From Psychrobacter sp. Pi2-1 (GTDB taxonomy: Bacteria > Pseudomonadota > Gammaproteobacteria > Pseudomonadales > Moraxellaceae): DNA of 64,000 bases. Under the pieces are notes generated by a model, which did no database searches, was not told where the DNA came from, and worked only from the letters and a program-made list of their open reading frames with translations. How positions within the stretch are numbered: the first letter of the stretch is position 1; the number at the start of each line of letters is the position of its first letter. The DNA lies in the NCBI RefSeq assembly GCF_904846645.1, contig NZ_CAJHBO010000012.1:29933-93932 (forward strand), given 5' to 3'. The position numbers were made by a program, and so were the translations under genes. This document shows positions 1 through 10,800 of this stretch, piece after piece.

Positions 1-1704
1 ACCACAACACTGACAAACAATAGTGGCAAGAATATAGATAGTGCCGCTATCGTCGTTGGCTGGCAAGGCTGTGCAAAAGCAGGACTGTGCTATCCACCTG
101 AAAAGATTAATACGACTGTCGATATTGCAGTGGCATCGACGCAGGTATCAGCAGATAGTGAGAGTAGTGCGAGCTCGACCGATTCAGAGAATAGTGCTAC
201 GGCGACACCAGAGGAAGCAGGTTCAACAGCTCTTGATAATGCTTTGTCTGATGAGGCGCAAGCACTGACAGACGATGGCGCTATTGATTATGACCTCATT
301 GATGACAGCGCTGTAGAGTATGATTCTTTAGATAGTAGTGCGGCGACGAATACGATTTCTACAGCAAATAGCAGCGTAACAGGCGAGACGACCAATAGCG
401 AAGATGCCTCAAACAACAGTTTTGTTGATAGCGATCCTTTTGGTTTGGCTTCTCACCCTTGGCTGGCATTAGTACTATTATTTTTAGCAGGCTTAGGCTT
501 GGCCTTGACGCCATGTGTGTTACCGATGTTACCTATCGTGGCCAACATTGTAGCCCGCGAACAAAACCCAACGGTCAAACGCGGTGTCATCTTGACCACC
601 AGTTACGCGATTGGGGTAGCGACTGCTTATGGTATTTTGGGCGCTGTCATTGCAGTATTCGGTGAGTCTTTAGGTATTATTGGTTGGCTGCAGAATCCAA
701 TTATTCTCATTAGCTTTGCTATTGTTTTTATACTGCTAGCGCTATATATGCTGGGCCTTTTCAGTATACGTTTACCGCATACAATCAGTCGAAAGATGCA
801 AGGCTTAAGCCAAGCAGGTGACAGTAAGCTTGGTAGTACAGGCGGCAGTTTAATCGCTGGGTTTTTATCAGCGCTAGTCGTGTCACCTTGTGTTTCTGCG
901 CCATTATTTGGGGCATTATTGGCGGTCTCTACCATTGGTAGTCCATTGCTCGGCTTTGCCGCTTTATTCATGCTTGGCTTTGGGTTATCAGCGCCGCTTA
1001 TCCTAATCGGTGCTACTCAAGGCAAGATTATGCCAAAGGCAGGCGAGTGGATGAATTGGGTCAAGCAAGGCTTTGCTTTACTACTATTTGCCGTGGCACT
1101 GCTATTGATTGAGCGCGTGTTTATATCGCCAGTCATGCTTATGGTATGGGCGTTATGGTTTATGGTCGTGGCAACATGGGCATGGAGTTGGCTAGGTAAA
1201 GGTCGTATGCTGACCCAAGCATTAAGCCTTATCGCTGGTATTTGGGCAGCATGTTTAATAGTCGGCGCTGCACTGGGTAATGACGATAGCTTACATCCAT
1301 TAGCGTCATTGGGCGCAGCACCGATGATGGTACAGTCAACGTTTGGTCAACCAGTGAATAGTGATAGCACCACTGATAAGACGATCACGACGCTTGCAGA
1401 GCTAGATGCCATTGTCGCAGCCAATCCGAATGTCATTGTCGATCTGACAGCAGAGTGGTGTATTGAGTGCCGCATTATGGACAAGAACCTGTTTCACAAT
1501 CGTCCAGTGCAGATGCAAGGTTGGCAACTAGTGAAGCTTGATATCACTGAGACGACAGCAGACTCAAAAGCGGTGTTGTCTCGTTACCAACTCTTTGGTC
1601 CACCAGCGCTACTATATTATATTGATGGTCAGCTAGTAAATCAGCAAGTGGGTGAGATTGGTCGCTCAGAGTTTGAGCAAACATTATCGGCATTGAACAA
1701 CTAA
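1..1704 (+). CDS. dsbD: Thiol:disulfide interchange protein DsbD, 5' end outside window
   Basis: DsbD carries electrons from cytoplasmic thioredoxin across the inner membrane to periplasmic partners such as DsbC. The reading frame is open from base 1, and the end of the N-terminal periplasmic domain is visible (GCAKAGLCYPPE, bases 70-105), so the gene begins upstream of the window. A Ser/Thr/Asp-rich linker of about 100 residues follows (bases 130-430), much longer than in E. coli DsbD. The membrane domain comes next, with its two redox cysteines in LTPCVLPMLP and VVSPCVSAPL. The C-terminal thioredoxin-like domain has the active site WCIEC (bases about 1456-1470). A strong terminator follows. 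The DsbC partner lies at 28.2-29.0 kb. The family call is secure; the exact start cannot be seen. Confidence 0.95.
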   Translation, partial: TTTLTNNSGKNIDSAAIVVGWQGCAKAGLCYPPEKINTTVDIAVASTQVSADSESSASSTDSENSATATPEEAGSTALDNALSDEAQALTDDGAIDYDLIDDSAVEYDSLDSSAATNTISTANSSVTGETTNSEDASNNSFVDSDPFGLASHPWLALVLLFLAGLGLALTPCVLPMLPIVANIVAREQNPTVKRGVILTTSYAIGVATAYGILGAVIAVFGESLGIIGWLQNPIILISFAIVFILLALYMLGLFSIRLPHTISRKMQGLSQAGDSKLGSTGGSLIAGFLSALVVSPCVSAPLFGALLAVSTIGSPLLGFAALFMLGFGLSAPLILIGATQGKIMPKAGEWMNWVKQGFALLLFAVALLLIERVFISPVMLMVWALWFMVVATWAWSWLGKGRMLTQALSLIAGIWAACLIVGAALGNDDSLHPLASLGAAPMMVQSTFGQPVNSDSTTDKTITTLAELDAIVAANPNVIVDLTAEWCIECRIMDKNLFHNRPVQMQGWQLVKLDITETTADSKAVLSRYQLFGPPALLYYIDGQLVNQQVGEIGRSEFEQTLSALNN

Positions 1705-1769
1705 CATTTAATAATGAACACTTAAGAAACAAGTGTAATACTTCGAAAATTCTTAAGAATATTAAGAAG

Positions 1770-1804
1770 GCCAGTATACTAAGAAAAGTATGCTGGCTTT
1801 TTTA
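1770..1804 (+). terminator. Rho-independent terminator of dsbD
   Basis: An 11-bp inverted repeat (GCCAGTATACT with AGTATGCTGGC, one mismatch) closes a short A-rich loop and runs into a T tract, 66 bases after the dsbD stop. Confidence 0.85.
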
Positions 1805-2089
1805 GCACTCTTAAATTCATACTATAGAATATTTATTAAGTATTTGTTATATAAGTAATTATATTGATAGGTGGTTATTTTAACTATCGATAAAGCTAGT
1901 ATCGTGCTTATATTTTCATTACAATAAAGAAACAATGCAGCAGGGGCACTAATTGTCATTTTTTCCGCTCCTAATATCTGCGATTAGCTGATAGTCTCAG
2001 TCAATTCTATTTTAGCGATAACGCTAATGGCCATATTAATTACCTCATATACTCTGCTAGCGCTAATGCTAGTTAGATAAAGGACACTT
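1805..2089. other. AT-rich intergenic region upstream of pldA
   Basis: No open frame with coding character is visible. The region should hold the pldA promoter. Just before the gene there is a small inverted repeat (CTAGC, six bases, GCTAG, near 2057-2072) and a clear ribosome binding site (AAAGGA, about 2077-2082). I could not assign a promoter with confidence. Confidence 0.5.
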
Positions 2090-3538
2090 ATGTTTGCCCA
2101 TACCATTATTCAGCGTCACCAACAGCCGTCTTACCAGAATGCACATATGCCTCTTCGTATTGCAGTTGCTCTTGCGTTGAGTTGTACCGCGATACAAGTA
2201 CAAGCTGCTGGTGACTCTCAGACTTATAACGAACTGCCAGCACCTGAAGCTGCGTTTGAATACGAGGGTCTTGACCTATCACAGAGTCTCGATAACAGTG
2301 CGATATCTTCTGATATGAGTACACAAAGTGGCAAAATAATTAGCAAAGAATTTATTGCCCAGCAAGCCAAGCTGTTTTCTGAATGTACTCAAGTCCAGTC
2401 TAGTGCTGCTCGCCTAGCTTGTTTTGATAAAGTGGCTGAACAAGGTAAGACACCAAGCTATACCTCAACTAAACAACCAATTGATTTGGCAAAGACCTTT
2501 CAAAGTACGGTCTCAGGTAATCCAAAAGTGATATTGGCTGAGTCTCAAACGGCAATGAGTGGGACGACAGTTGAAGATGCAGATACCATCTTGATGACCA
2601 ATCAGCAAACAGCTGCCAGCAAATTGAAGGCAAATGGCAACGTAGAAGTAGATGCTGAAACGAATAGCGAGGCACAGATTTTAGAAAATGTTGGTGTCAC
2701 TCAAACAGACATCGAAAAATTCTCGCCACTCAGTCTATCTTATGACCTAGACAAAAATAGTGAGCGTGGTACTTGGACGGTCAGACCATATCGACCGACA
2801 TACCTGTTGCCATTATTTTATACCTTCGATCCCAATTTGAATCCAAGCACACCATCACAAGAAACAGATCCTTTTGATTCTAATGATATACGCGAAACTG
2901 AGCTAAAATTCCAATTATCTCTAAAAACAAAAGTCGCAGAAGATTTGTTTGATACCAGTGCTGATCTATGGTTTGGCTATACCCAAGAATCACATTGGCA
3001 AGTTTATAACGAAGACAACTCGCGTCCATTCCGTGCTACCGATTATCAACCTGAAATATTCTTAACCCAACCTGTGACAGCAGATCTGCCTTTTGGTGGA
3101 CGTCTGCGTATGTTGGGCGCAGGTGCTGTGCATCACTCGAATGGACAAGATGATCCATTATCACGTTCATGGAATCGTGCTTACCTCATGGCAGGCGCAG
3201 AGTGGGGCAAGCTATCAGTCATACCGCGTTTATGGGCTCGAGTAAATAACGAAAGTAGTAGCGATGACGATAATCCAGATATCGAAGACTACATGGGCTA
3301 TGGTGATATCAAATTCTTGTATGATTTGCCGGCTGATCAGAGCATTAGCGGTACCTTGCGCTACAATCCAGGTACCAATAAAGGTGCTGCGCAAATCGAC
3401 TATATCTATCCTATCTCAGAGAACGTTAATGGTATGGTTCAGCTATTCCAAGGCTATGGTGAGTCGATCATTGATTACAATCATGAAAATACCTCTATCG
3501 GCTTTGGTATTGTACTGAATGATTGGAAAGGGCTTTAA
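2090..3538 (+). CDS. pldA: Outer membrane phospholipase A (OMPLA) with long N-terminal extension
   Basis: PldA is a beta-barrel enzyme of the outer membrane that hydrolyses misplaced phospholipids. The barrel domain occupies roughly residues 225-482. It carries YTQESHW and the catalytic stretch HHSNGQDDPLSRSWN, in which H348, S350 and N362 correspond to the E. coli His142/Ser144/Asn156 triad. An AAAGGA ribosome site supports the start at 2090; a hydrophobic signal segment follows (residues about 20-40, ending VQAA). At 482 residues the protein is far longer than E. coli PldA (289). The extra region (about 45-220) is polar and contains SSAARLACFDKVAEQ, a short motif seen in some other periplasmic proteins. 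The barrel assignment is secure; the role of the extension is unknown. Confidence 0.93.
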   Translation: MFAHTIIQRHQQPSYQNAHMPLRIAVALALSCTAIQVQAAGDSQTYNELPAPEAAFEYEGLDLSQSLDNSAISSDMSTQSGKIISKEFIAQQAKLFSECTQVQSSAARLACFDKVAEQGKTPSYTSTKQPIDLAKTFQSTVSGNPKVILAESQTAMSGTTVEDADTILMTNQQTAASKLKANGNVEVDAETNSEAQILENVGVTQTDIEKFSPLSLSYDLDKNSERGTWTVRPYRPTYLLPLFYTFDPNLNPSTPSQETDPFDSNDIRETELKFQLSLKTKVAEDLFDTSADLWFGYTQESHWQVYNEDNSRPFRATDYQPEIFLTQPVTADLPFGGRLRMLGAGAVHHSNGQDDPLSRSWNRAYLMAGAEWGKLSVIPRLWARVNNESSSDDDNPDIEDYMGYGDIKFLYDLPADQSISGTLRYNPGTNKGAAQIDYIYPISENVNGMVQLFQGYGESIIDYNHENTSIGFGIVLNDWKGL

Positions 3539-3613
3539 TTCGGAAAAGGCATCAATTTGAGAAAGGCTCTAATATAAGTGAAATTTATGATAAGTTATGA
3601 CAAATAATAGTTT

Positions 3614-4447
3614 ATGCGCCGCTTAGCGCCTTATCAAACTGGACTGTGGTTGGCAGAGTATATGGATATGCGCTGCCAACTATGCCGTATTTATCGTAGT
3701 ACACCACAATCTCAACTACTGCACCATCAAGCACCATCTAGTCTATATGATGTAACGGATACGCCGCCTACACGGATAGCCTTAAAGAAACACTCTTTTC
3801 TCACTAATATCCGTCATCAAGCAAACAGCTATTTGAGCAGTGGTTTACTTTGTGCTCACTGTCACAACGATATCACTTGGTTACCAAGACCTTTTGAAGT
3901 GGATATCGCTCCTAGTATATCTCTATCTATCCAAGCCTCTACTTACTACGAGTATCCAATACGTCAAGCTATCCGAGCATTTAAGCATCAAGAGGATATG
4001 ACGAAATTGCCGTTACTATTACATGCCATACGTCAATTACCGCGTCCACACGGTTGTCATCGCAATAACAGCGTGATTGTTGCTATGCCCACAACAAGTC
4101 AACGATTGGTCAAACGTGGGTTCGATCCTGTCAGTATTTTATCATCACAACTGTCAAAGCATTGGCAAATACCTTTATGGCACGGTGTTGAACGTATTGA
4201 TAATACGGTCAGTCAGCAAGGACTCACACGTGCTGAGCGTTTAAGCAATCTAGACAATGCATTTGCGATAATTGAAAAACCTCCAGTAAAACGCTTACTA
4301 TTGTTCGATGATGTCTCTACGACAGGCGCAAGCTTGCAAGCATTGGCACGTGCATTCATCTCATCTGAGCAAACAGCGACCATAAATGCTCAAACCCATA
4401 ATAAATATCATGTCTTTGCCTATGCGTTAGCTCATGGTAATCAATAA
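3614..4447 (+). CDS. comF: ComF family phosphoribosyltransferase-like protein
   Basis: ComF-type proteins are cytoplasmic PRTase-fold proteins needed for natural transformation in several bacteria, although their reaction is unproven. At the N terminus are two CxxC pairs (C21/C24, and LLCAHCHND near residue 80) that probably bind zinc. The PRPP-binding loop LLLFDDVSTTGASL lies near residues 229-242 with the expected acidic pair D232-D233. The 277-residue length is a little above the usual 190-250. The gene starts 75 bases after pldA without an obvious ribosome site, so the start is less certain than the family. Its position next to the pilus operon fits a competence role, but many genomes place comF elsewhere, so this is only suggestive. 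Confidence 0.88.
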   Translation: MRRLAPYQTGLWLAEYMDMRCQLCRIYRSTPQSQLLHHQAPSSLYDVTDTPPTRIALKKHSFLTNIRHQANSYLSSGLLCAHCHNDITWLPRPFEVDIAPSISLSIQASTYYEYPIRQAIRAFKHQEDMTKLPLLLHAIRQLPRPHGCHRNNSVIVAMPTTSQRLVKRGFDPVSILSSQLSKHWQIPLWHGVERIDNTVSQQGLTRAERLSNLDNAFAIIEKPPVKRLLLFDDVSTTGASLQALARAFISSEQTATINAQTHNKYHVFAYALAHGNQ

Positions 4448-4719
4448 TATTAATGAAGCTATCTATTTGAAATCATTAATATATTGCTAATTCTTTACCT
4501 TCACGATATATTATTAAATACGTATATAGTTGTTGACGCATTGAATAGGGATTTTTGTCGTTTTGTATATAAGCTAAGCAGAATTTTGTGGAACAAAAAT
4601 TGCATGTTATTTAGTACATTGAATATAAAGTTATTAATAAAAGCGATATAAAATTTTTATTATTTTTAAGTCATGGTTGATATCAGACAGACACTAGCAG
4701 TTATAAACAGGGATTTGAT

Positions 4720-5220
4720 GTGAACGCATCTATGAATAGTCTACCGATCTCGCTACGGAAAGCCAGTTCAGGCTTTACCTTAATTGAATTAATGGTAACC
4801 ATTGCTGTTCTTGCCATTATTGCGGGTATTGCGGCGCCTAATATTAGTACCCAGCTTGCCAATCAGCGCGTGAAGTCGACGGCTGCGACGCTTGAAAATG
4901 CATTAAAAGAAGCTAAGGCTGAGAGTATCATCCGTCGACAAGACGTCAGTGTTATATATGATGCCTCTGCTACGCCGAAAAGTGTTACTTTGCAGGCCAA
5001 TGGCAATAATATATCTAGCTATACGGTTAGTGTAAGCAGTACGATAAGTATTACACCTACAACAGCAACGACAGTTGTTTTTCAGCCCAATAAATTAATT
5101 GCAGGTGACGACGAAATATTGTATTCCATATGCGATAGTGGCTCTAGTAATGAAACGCTTGGGCAAGTACGTGTCAATAAAACTGCTAATATTGATACCG
5201 TATATTCTGGGAACTGCTAA
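4720..5220 (+). CDS. fimT: Type IV pilus minor pilin FimT/FimU (GspH-like)
   Basis: This is the first gene of the minor pilin operon. FimU/FimT-type subunits join the complex that primes pilus assembly. The prepilin signature [17 protein letters not shown] lies near residues 17-33: glycine at -1 of the cleavage site, phenylalanine at +1, glutamate at +5, then a hydrophobic helix. The downstream region (IAAPNISTQLANQRVKSTA) is typical of the GspH/FimT family. I chose the GTG at 4720 because AGGG sits at suitable spacing; the ATG at 4732 has no such site. The stop overlaps the next start by one base. FimT and FimU cannot be told apart by eye, so the symbol is provisional. Confidence 0.87.
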   Translation: MNASMNSLPISLRKASSGFTLIELMVTIAVLAIIAGIAAPNISTQLANQRVKSTAATLENALKEAKAESIIRRQDVSVIYDASATPKSVTLQANGNNISSYTVSVSSTISITPTTATTVVFQPNKLIAGDDEILYSICDSGSSNETLGQVRVNKTANIDTVYSGNC

Positions 5221-5810
5221 TGACAACTAAATCTGGACAGAAAGGTGTGGGACTCATCGAAGTGATGGTTGCACTATTGCTGCTAATGGTAGCGATACTA
5301 GGCTATACGGCTTTGCAGGGTCAGGCTATTAATTCGACGAATGAAGCATATGAACGCACCCAGTCTCTAGTGATGATGCGCACAATAGCCGAAAAGATAC
5401 GAGCCAATCCTTCTGGTATAGCGACTTACGAAAATCAGATAAACGCTTCTGCTGCCAATAGTGCGCCAGCTAAGCAGTGCGGTCTAAATGGTGAGGCAAT
5501 AACGGCGCTCTGTACCCCAGCGGAGGTTGCTGAAGCTGAAAGTTATCTATTTAAAACAGAACTGGCTAACTATGATTTTCAGATTCAGATGCATCCTTGC
5601 CCTAATACAGGCGGTACAGGTACAGATGCGGCAAACAACATTATGTTCTCTTACTGTCTTATTGCAGCGTGGGGCGATACCACACCTACTATCGGTACAA
5701 ATGGTGAAATCGATTGTCTCACTGAAAGAGTAGTGGGTGAGGATGATGTTGTAGAAGCGGCTGGTGGTAATTATCACGTCAAGGCGACATGTATGATGAT
5801 GGAGATATAA
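5220..5810 (+). CDS. pilV: Type IV pilus minor pilin PilV
   Basis: PilV is a minor pilin of the priming/tip complex. The class III leader ends in KG followed by VGLIEVMVALLLLMVAIL, keeping glycine -1 and glutamate +5. The segment after the helix (ALQGQAINSTNEAYERTQSLVMMRTIAEKIRANP, broken here for reference only at residues about 40-75) has the PilV character of repeated polar heptads. Several cysteines lie in the C-terminal part (AKQCGLNGE, ALCTP, MHPCPN, DCLTE, ATCMM), so disulfide bonding is likely. The start overlaps the fimT stop by one base (TAATG), implying translational coupling. The protein is 196 residues, within the family range. Confidence 0.88.
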   Translation: MTTKSGQKGVGLIEVMVALLLLMVAILGYTALQGQAINSTNEAYERTQSLVMMRTIAEKIRANPSGIATYENQINASAANSAPAKQCGLNGEAITALCTPAEVAEAESYLFKTELANYDFQIQMHPCPNTGGTGTDAANNIMFSYCLIAAWGDTTPTIGTNGEIDCLTERVVGEDDVVEAAGGNYHVKATCMMMEI

Positions 5811-5811
5811 T

Positions 5812-6948
5812 ATGAAGACGATCGTTCATACGTGTATCAAGCAGCCTACATCATATTTGAGTCATATATCTAAGTCTTCTGCTCGTAACAGTGGTTTTAC
5901 TTTGGTTGAGCTGATGATAGCGCTGGTATTAGGTCTACTAATATCAGCTGCTGCGCTTCAGATTTTTTATACCAGTTCTGTAAACAGCCGTAGACAAGAA
6001 GCAAGCTCACAGATTCAAGACAATGCAACTTTTGGCTTGGCCCAAATGCAAAAGCATATCAGGCGTGCCAATTATGGTGCCAAGCCAACAGCGACTTTTG
6101 ATGAATATTTTATGAATCATAGAACACCGCAAGGGGGCGTTGTACTGACTGCGCCTACTGGAACACCTCTTGTAAGCGGTGGAGCCAAAAACTGGCTAAC
6201 AGACAATTTATCGGGTTTAGTGTTAGATGGAGCTGCCATTTCATCAGAATGGCTAACTCAGAATCAGTCAGCAAAGAGCAAAAGTAATCTGGATGGTATA
6301 GACAATAGTGACCAGCTAACTATTCAGTATCAGGCAGGTTCTGCAAGTATGTTTGATTGTGAAGGCGCTGCCATACCAGAAGGGTTTTATGTGATTGAGC
6401 GTTATTTTGTTCGAGATGCAGGACTGGCATGTGCATCAGCCATTTACAACTATGAGGAAGATGCTGCTGGAAAACCTGCAGGTATTGATATAAAAAATTA
6501 TACTGTACCAGCAGTTCCTGCAATTCCGGCGGTAACTACACCGCCTACGGCAGCCGCTGTGCCAGCAGTAGCAGCGAAAGTGAAGTCTAACAATCTGACA
6601 GAGGACGGCACAGTCATCATTCCTAATGTAGACTACTTTAGAGTGATGTTAGGTATATCGTCCAGTACAGATTTTGCGACTGATCCTGCTAGTGCACGTA
6701 TTTCTTATATGCCAATACCAGCAACTGTTAACACACTCAATAACCAGCGTATCTTTGGTATACAGTTCGGTATATTGGCACGCTCAGACAATCCCACTGC
6801 AACAGCACAAGACAACAATGCTCTGAGATTTACCATACTTGATAAAAGTAATCAAAGCTTAAACGCTGCAACGGTATCTGGACCAAAAAATCTGCGTAAT
6901 GTGTACGAAAGCACTGTACTGATTCGCAACGCGAGAGGTGGGTTGTAA
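5812..6948 (+). CDS. pilW: Type IV pilus minor pilin PilW
   Basis: PilW is a large minor pilin of the priming complex. The prepilin motif SGFTLVELMIALVLGLL begins near residue 27 after a fairly long basic leader. The next part (FYTSSVNSRRQEASSQIQDN) matches the PilW pattern. Near residues 230-258 there is a Pro/Ala/Val-rich stretch (VPAVPAIPAVTTPPTAAAV) that looks like an inserted low-complexity loop. The gene begins one base after the pilV stop and ends in an overlap (GTAATGA) with pilX, so the genes form one transcription unit. Confidence 0.88.
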   Translation: MKTIVHTCIKQPTSYLSHISKSSARNSGFTLVELMIALVLGLLISAAALQIFYTSSVNSRRQEASSQIQDNATFGLAQMQKHIRRANYGAKPTATFDEYFMNHRTPQGGVVLTAPTGTPLVSGGAKNWLTDNLSGLVLDGAAISSEWLTQNQSAKSKSNLDGIDNSDQLTIQYQAGSASMFDCEGAAIPEGFYVIERYFVRDAGLACASAIYNYEEDAAGKPAGIDIKNYTVPAVPAIPAVTTPPTAAAVPAVAAKVKSNNLTEDGTVIIPNVDYFRVMLGISSSTDFATDPASARISYMPIPATVNTLNNQRIFGIQFGILARSDNPTATAQDNNALRFTILDKSNQSLNAATVSGPKNLRNVYESTVLIRNARGGL

Positions 6949-7763
6949 TGAACAATCAGATCAGAACAGACCGACAGAAAATAATTGCAACCACTATGCA
7001 TAGGGAGTCTGGTGCCGTACTCATCGTGGTACTACTGGTATTGATATTGATATTGATCGTAGGAGCGATAGCCGTTCGGCAAAGTACCACAGACCTTAGA
7101 GTGGCAACAGCAGGCCAAGTCAATCAGCTTTTGTTTCAAGCAAATGATGCAGCGTTTATGAAAGTAGAAAAAGAAGATCGAATTCTAAGTAATAGTCGAG
7201 AGGATATCGATGTACTCAAAGGTTATATGTCAAATATAGAACGAGCTGGTCATGAAGTGAGTTTATGTGTGCGACCACGTAGTACTCGATTATTCAGTAT
7301 TCTCGAGATCAGTGAGCGTAATGAAAATGGCGATTTACTGACAAATCGAAATAATGGATATTGTGACCCTAGTGACAGCAATGACTATGTGAGCGAAGGT
7401 CGAGTTATCACACAATTGTCATTTGTCAGACCTGATGACTCAAGCTCAGAAGGGGCATTCGGCAGAGAGGTGTCAGGCACTTATTCTGGTGATTTTACAA
7501 AACCAGAAACAGGTGGGAACGCTACTATCAGTTGTACTAAGTTTGAAGGTTATGCAACATCAGTCATACCTGCTTTTTCTGATGTACCGTTAGGCGATGC
7601 AAGTAGTACAGGAACAGCGACTATTGCGGGTTGTTTTAAGCAGCCACGTACAGGAGCATCTACCGTTGATACCTGTCTTGCTGCATTAGGTGTGCCTTTT
7701 CAGACACATCAACAGCAGTATATCAATCAGCCTGTAGGCGTAGAGTGTCTCTCTGGCAGCTAA
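6948..7763 (+). CDS. pilX: Type IV pilus assembly protein PilX
   Basis: PilX is the minor pilin thought to cap the priming complex, the counterpart of GspK in type II secretion. Its leader ends ESG and is followed by AVLIVVLLVLILILIVGAIA, so position +5 is valine rather than the usual glutamate, as expected for a subunit at the tip with no neighbour ahead. The following QSTTDLRVATAGQVNQLLFQ (residues about 46-65) is PilX-like. The 271-residue length is somewhat above the usual 170-200. Cysteines occur mainly in the second half. Order and overlaps (pilW-pilX-pilY1) support the call. Confidence 0.85.
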   Translation: MNNQIRTDRQKIIATTMHRESGAVLIVVLLVLILILIVGAIAVRQSTTDLRVATAGQVNQLLFQANDAAFMKVEKEDRILSNSREDIDVLKGYMSNIERAGHEVSLCVRPRSTRLFSILEISERNENGDLLTNRNNGYCDPSDSNDYVSEGRVITQLSFVRPDDSSSEGAFGREVSGTYSGDFTKPETGGNATISCTKFEGYATSVIPAFSDVPLGDASSTGTATIAGCFKQPRTGASTVDTCLAALGVPFQTHQQQYINQPVGVECLSGS

Positions 7764-7858
7764 AGATCAGTTAACGCATTGCAGATGATTTTTTTAAAAT
7801 AGATTAAGTAAAAGCGGTAGGTTTTATAGACCGAAATCAAATCATACAGGTGGTTATT

Positions 7859-10800
7859 ATGAAAATCTCACGCGGTAAAAAAATTAATGCGTCCTACACC
7901 ATGACAAAAAAACGGTCTATAAAATTACTGTCGCTTGCCATACTGGCATCAGCAACCAGTAGCGTCAATCATGCCAGTGATCTTGAGATATACCAAGCAC
8001 CAGAGGGCGGCAAGGTTGTCATCACCATGATGCTGGATAACTCAATCAGTATGAGTTATACAAGGCAGTCTGACAGCATCAATAATGACTATGGTATAAC
8101 AGGAAATACTTATCAGTATGATATTACACAACCTATTTATGATAACAATGGTATAGAAATCAATGGCTCTTCTGTGAGTTACAGAGTGTATTATCGTGTG
8201 AGCAACGATAAGCTGTATTTCGATCGCATATCACGTTTAAAGATGGCATTGATTCCTATGTTTGCCAACCCCAAAAGTGATGAAGGATTTGGTGCTGAGA
8301 CGAACCTTGATAAATATATGATTGGCTTTGGTAGCTTTTTTGGGGATAGCCGAGAAGGTGGCGGTAAAATAGATGCGCCAGCCATGCCTCTAACGCTTGC
8401 AAATAGAAAAGAACTGCTTGGAAAGTTAGTTAATCTAAAACCAGAGACATTTACGCCGATCGCAAATGCTTATGCCGAGGCAGGTGCATATATGCTTGGG
8501 ACTAATACGCAGGCAGGTGCATCCAAACTAGTATACGAAGAGATGGGGTATTCAGCCTATGAAGATAAAAATAATGGTAAAGGCAATGATAAAAAACAAT
8601 ACGTATTATATGAGTGTGATGATAGAAAATCAGATTTGATTACAAGAAAAGGCTATACTTACTATCCTTGTAAATCCAATGAATATGATGATGAGGATAA
8701 AGCTGATGAGAAAGAAAATTTAGATCTTGATGAGATTGGTATTGATAGAGGTGATATTTATGTGACATATGAAGAAGACGATAAAACTTATTATCTAAAA
8801 TTAATAGATAATGGTGATGATAACTTATCTGAGAGTGGTTTTTCGCGATCAGAAGATAGTACCAAAAATGCGACAACGTATAACTCCCCCATTGATGGGT
8901 CAGACAATCAATGCAACGGCTACGGTATTTACTTTTTGACTGATGGTGAACCAAACGTAGCATCTGACGAAACAATTAATTTAATGAACAATAGTTTGTC
9001 AAATAGTACGCTAACTATGGGGAACTCATGCAATTCCGATCTAGCAAACTCAGGCGCTAGGTTTGGCAATGCCTCAGGTTGGCAGTGTATTGGTGAGTAT
9101 GGCCCACTATTAAACAGTATCAGTAATTCTAAAAAGACAGCGATAAAGACGGCGACCGTCGGCTTTGGTAGCGTTTATCAGACATTATCTGAAATACCGA
9201 AAGTAACCAAAAATGTGAGGCTTGATAACGGCACAGTGGAAGCACGAGAAGTGTATAACTGTGACGGTGTGTCGGATAGGGACGCCAAAAACTTATGCAA
9301 ACTGGGTGAAAAGGGCTATGAGTTCGGTGAAGGCGGGTTTTACTATACCAAAGAGAGCAAGGATATCTCTGACAGTGTAAAAAGTTTTGCAAAATCTTTA
9401 GGTGACAATGTCATCCAGCCCATATCGACAGGGACGATGTCAGTACCGCTAGATAGCTTAAGTGGATTAAAGTCACGTGGCTTTGCCTACTTACCGATAC
9501 TAGAGCCAGTACCGAGATCACCACGACTCTGGAATGGCAACCTCAAAAAATATAAAGTAAAAGATGCAACCCTTTTCGGCGCGGATAACAACCCTGTTTT
9601 TTCCAATACAGATGGGGAGTTTGCCAAAAACACCCATGATTTATGGAACACTATTACAGATAGTTCACGTATAGATACACTCAGACCCGATCAAAGCAGG
9701 CCGCAAGTGGGCGGTGCCTATCAAAAAGTGTTTGAAAACGCGACTCCGCCTACTACTGGTGATCGCAATCTATTTGTTGATAGTGGAAGCGCGCTTGTTA
9801 ACTTGACAGTCGATGTAGCCAATGTACCTAACAATTTTGACGCACTAACCTCTCTATCTGGCAATGACAGTGAGAAAAATGATAAAAAGCGCGCTTTGCT
9901 AAACTTTATGGGTTATCCGGTATCAGACATTGGTGTCACAGATGGCGTCGCGCTCGATGCAACAAAAAATAAATCATTAAAGAATATCGGTGGTGTTTTA
10001 CACTCTATACCGCAGCTGATTACTCAAAAGGTTAATATTGATGGGGCAGGTAAGTTCGATGTGAGCAGTCGTAAGGATTATGTGCTCTACGGTTCTATGG
10101 ATGGTGCACTACACATGTTGGACGACAGTACTGGTGAGGAAACTTTTACCTTTATTCCAAAACAGATACTAGAGCTGCAGCCTGATGCCATCAGTGGCGA
10201 GGGTAGTGCAGTAAATGGTAGCTATCCTTATGGTGTGGATGCACCTTGGCTAACCTATGCATCCTATACCGTAAAAGCAACTACTGAGGGAGAAGGTGAA
10301 AGTGCGCAGACCACAAATAGTTACGAAGCGTCTCAGAGCTTTGCATTAGGTGGACTACGTATGGGCGGGTCAATGTATTATGCCCTAGATGTCTCAAACC
10401 CTAAATCACCCAAAATGATCTATAGTGTGGGATCAAACTATGCCAATCGCCAAAAAGGACTTACTACAGATGTAAGAGGTGTAGCAAATGGTATCAGTGC
10501 CATTACGACTGCGGCAACAGCAACAGCTGACCAGAAAGCCTATGCTCGCATGGGACAGTCGTGGGGCAAGCCGACGCTTGGTTATGTCAAAAGTGGCGGC
10601 AAAAAAGTCATGGTCAGCTTTTTGCCGGGTGGTTATGATGACTGTTATGAAAACCCAAACTTTAAGCTATCTACGGTCAATACCGCCAATCTTGCTTGTA
10701 GTAATAAGGCGAGTGCTCAAGGTAATGCCATGTATATGGTACAAGTGGGTGAAGTCGAAATAGATGCGACAAGTAAAGAAGAAACCGTAAAAACTTCTAC

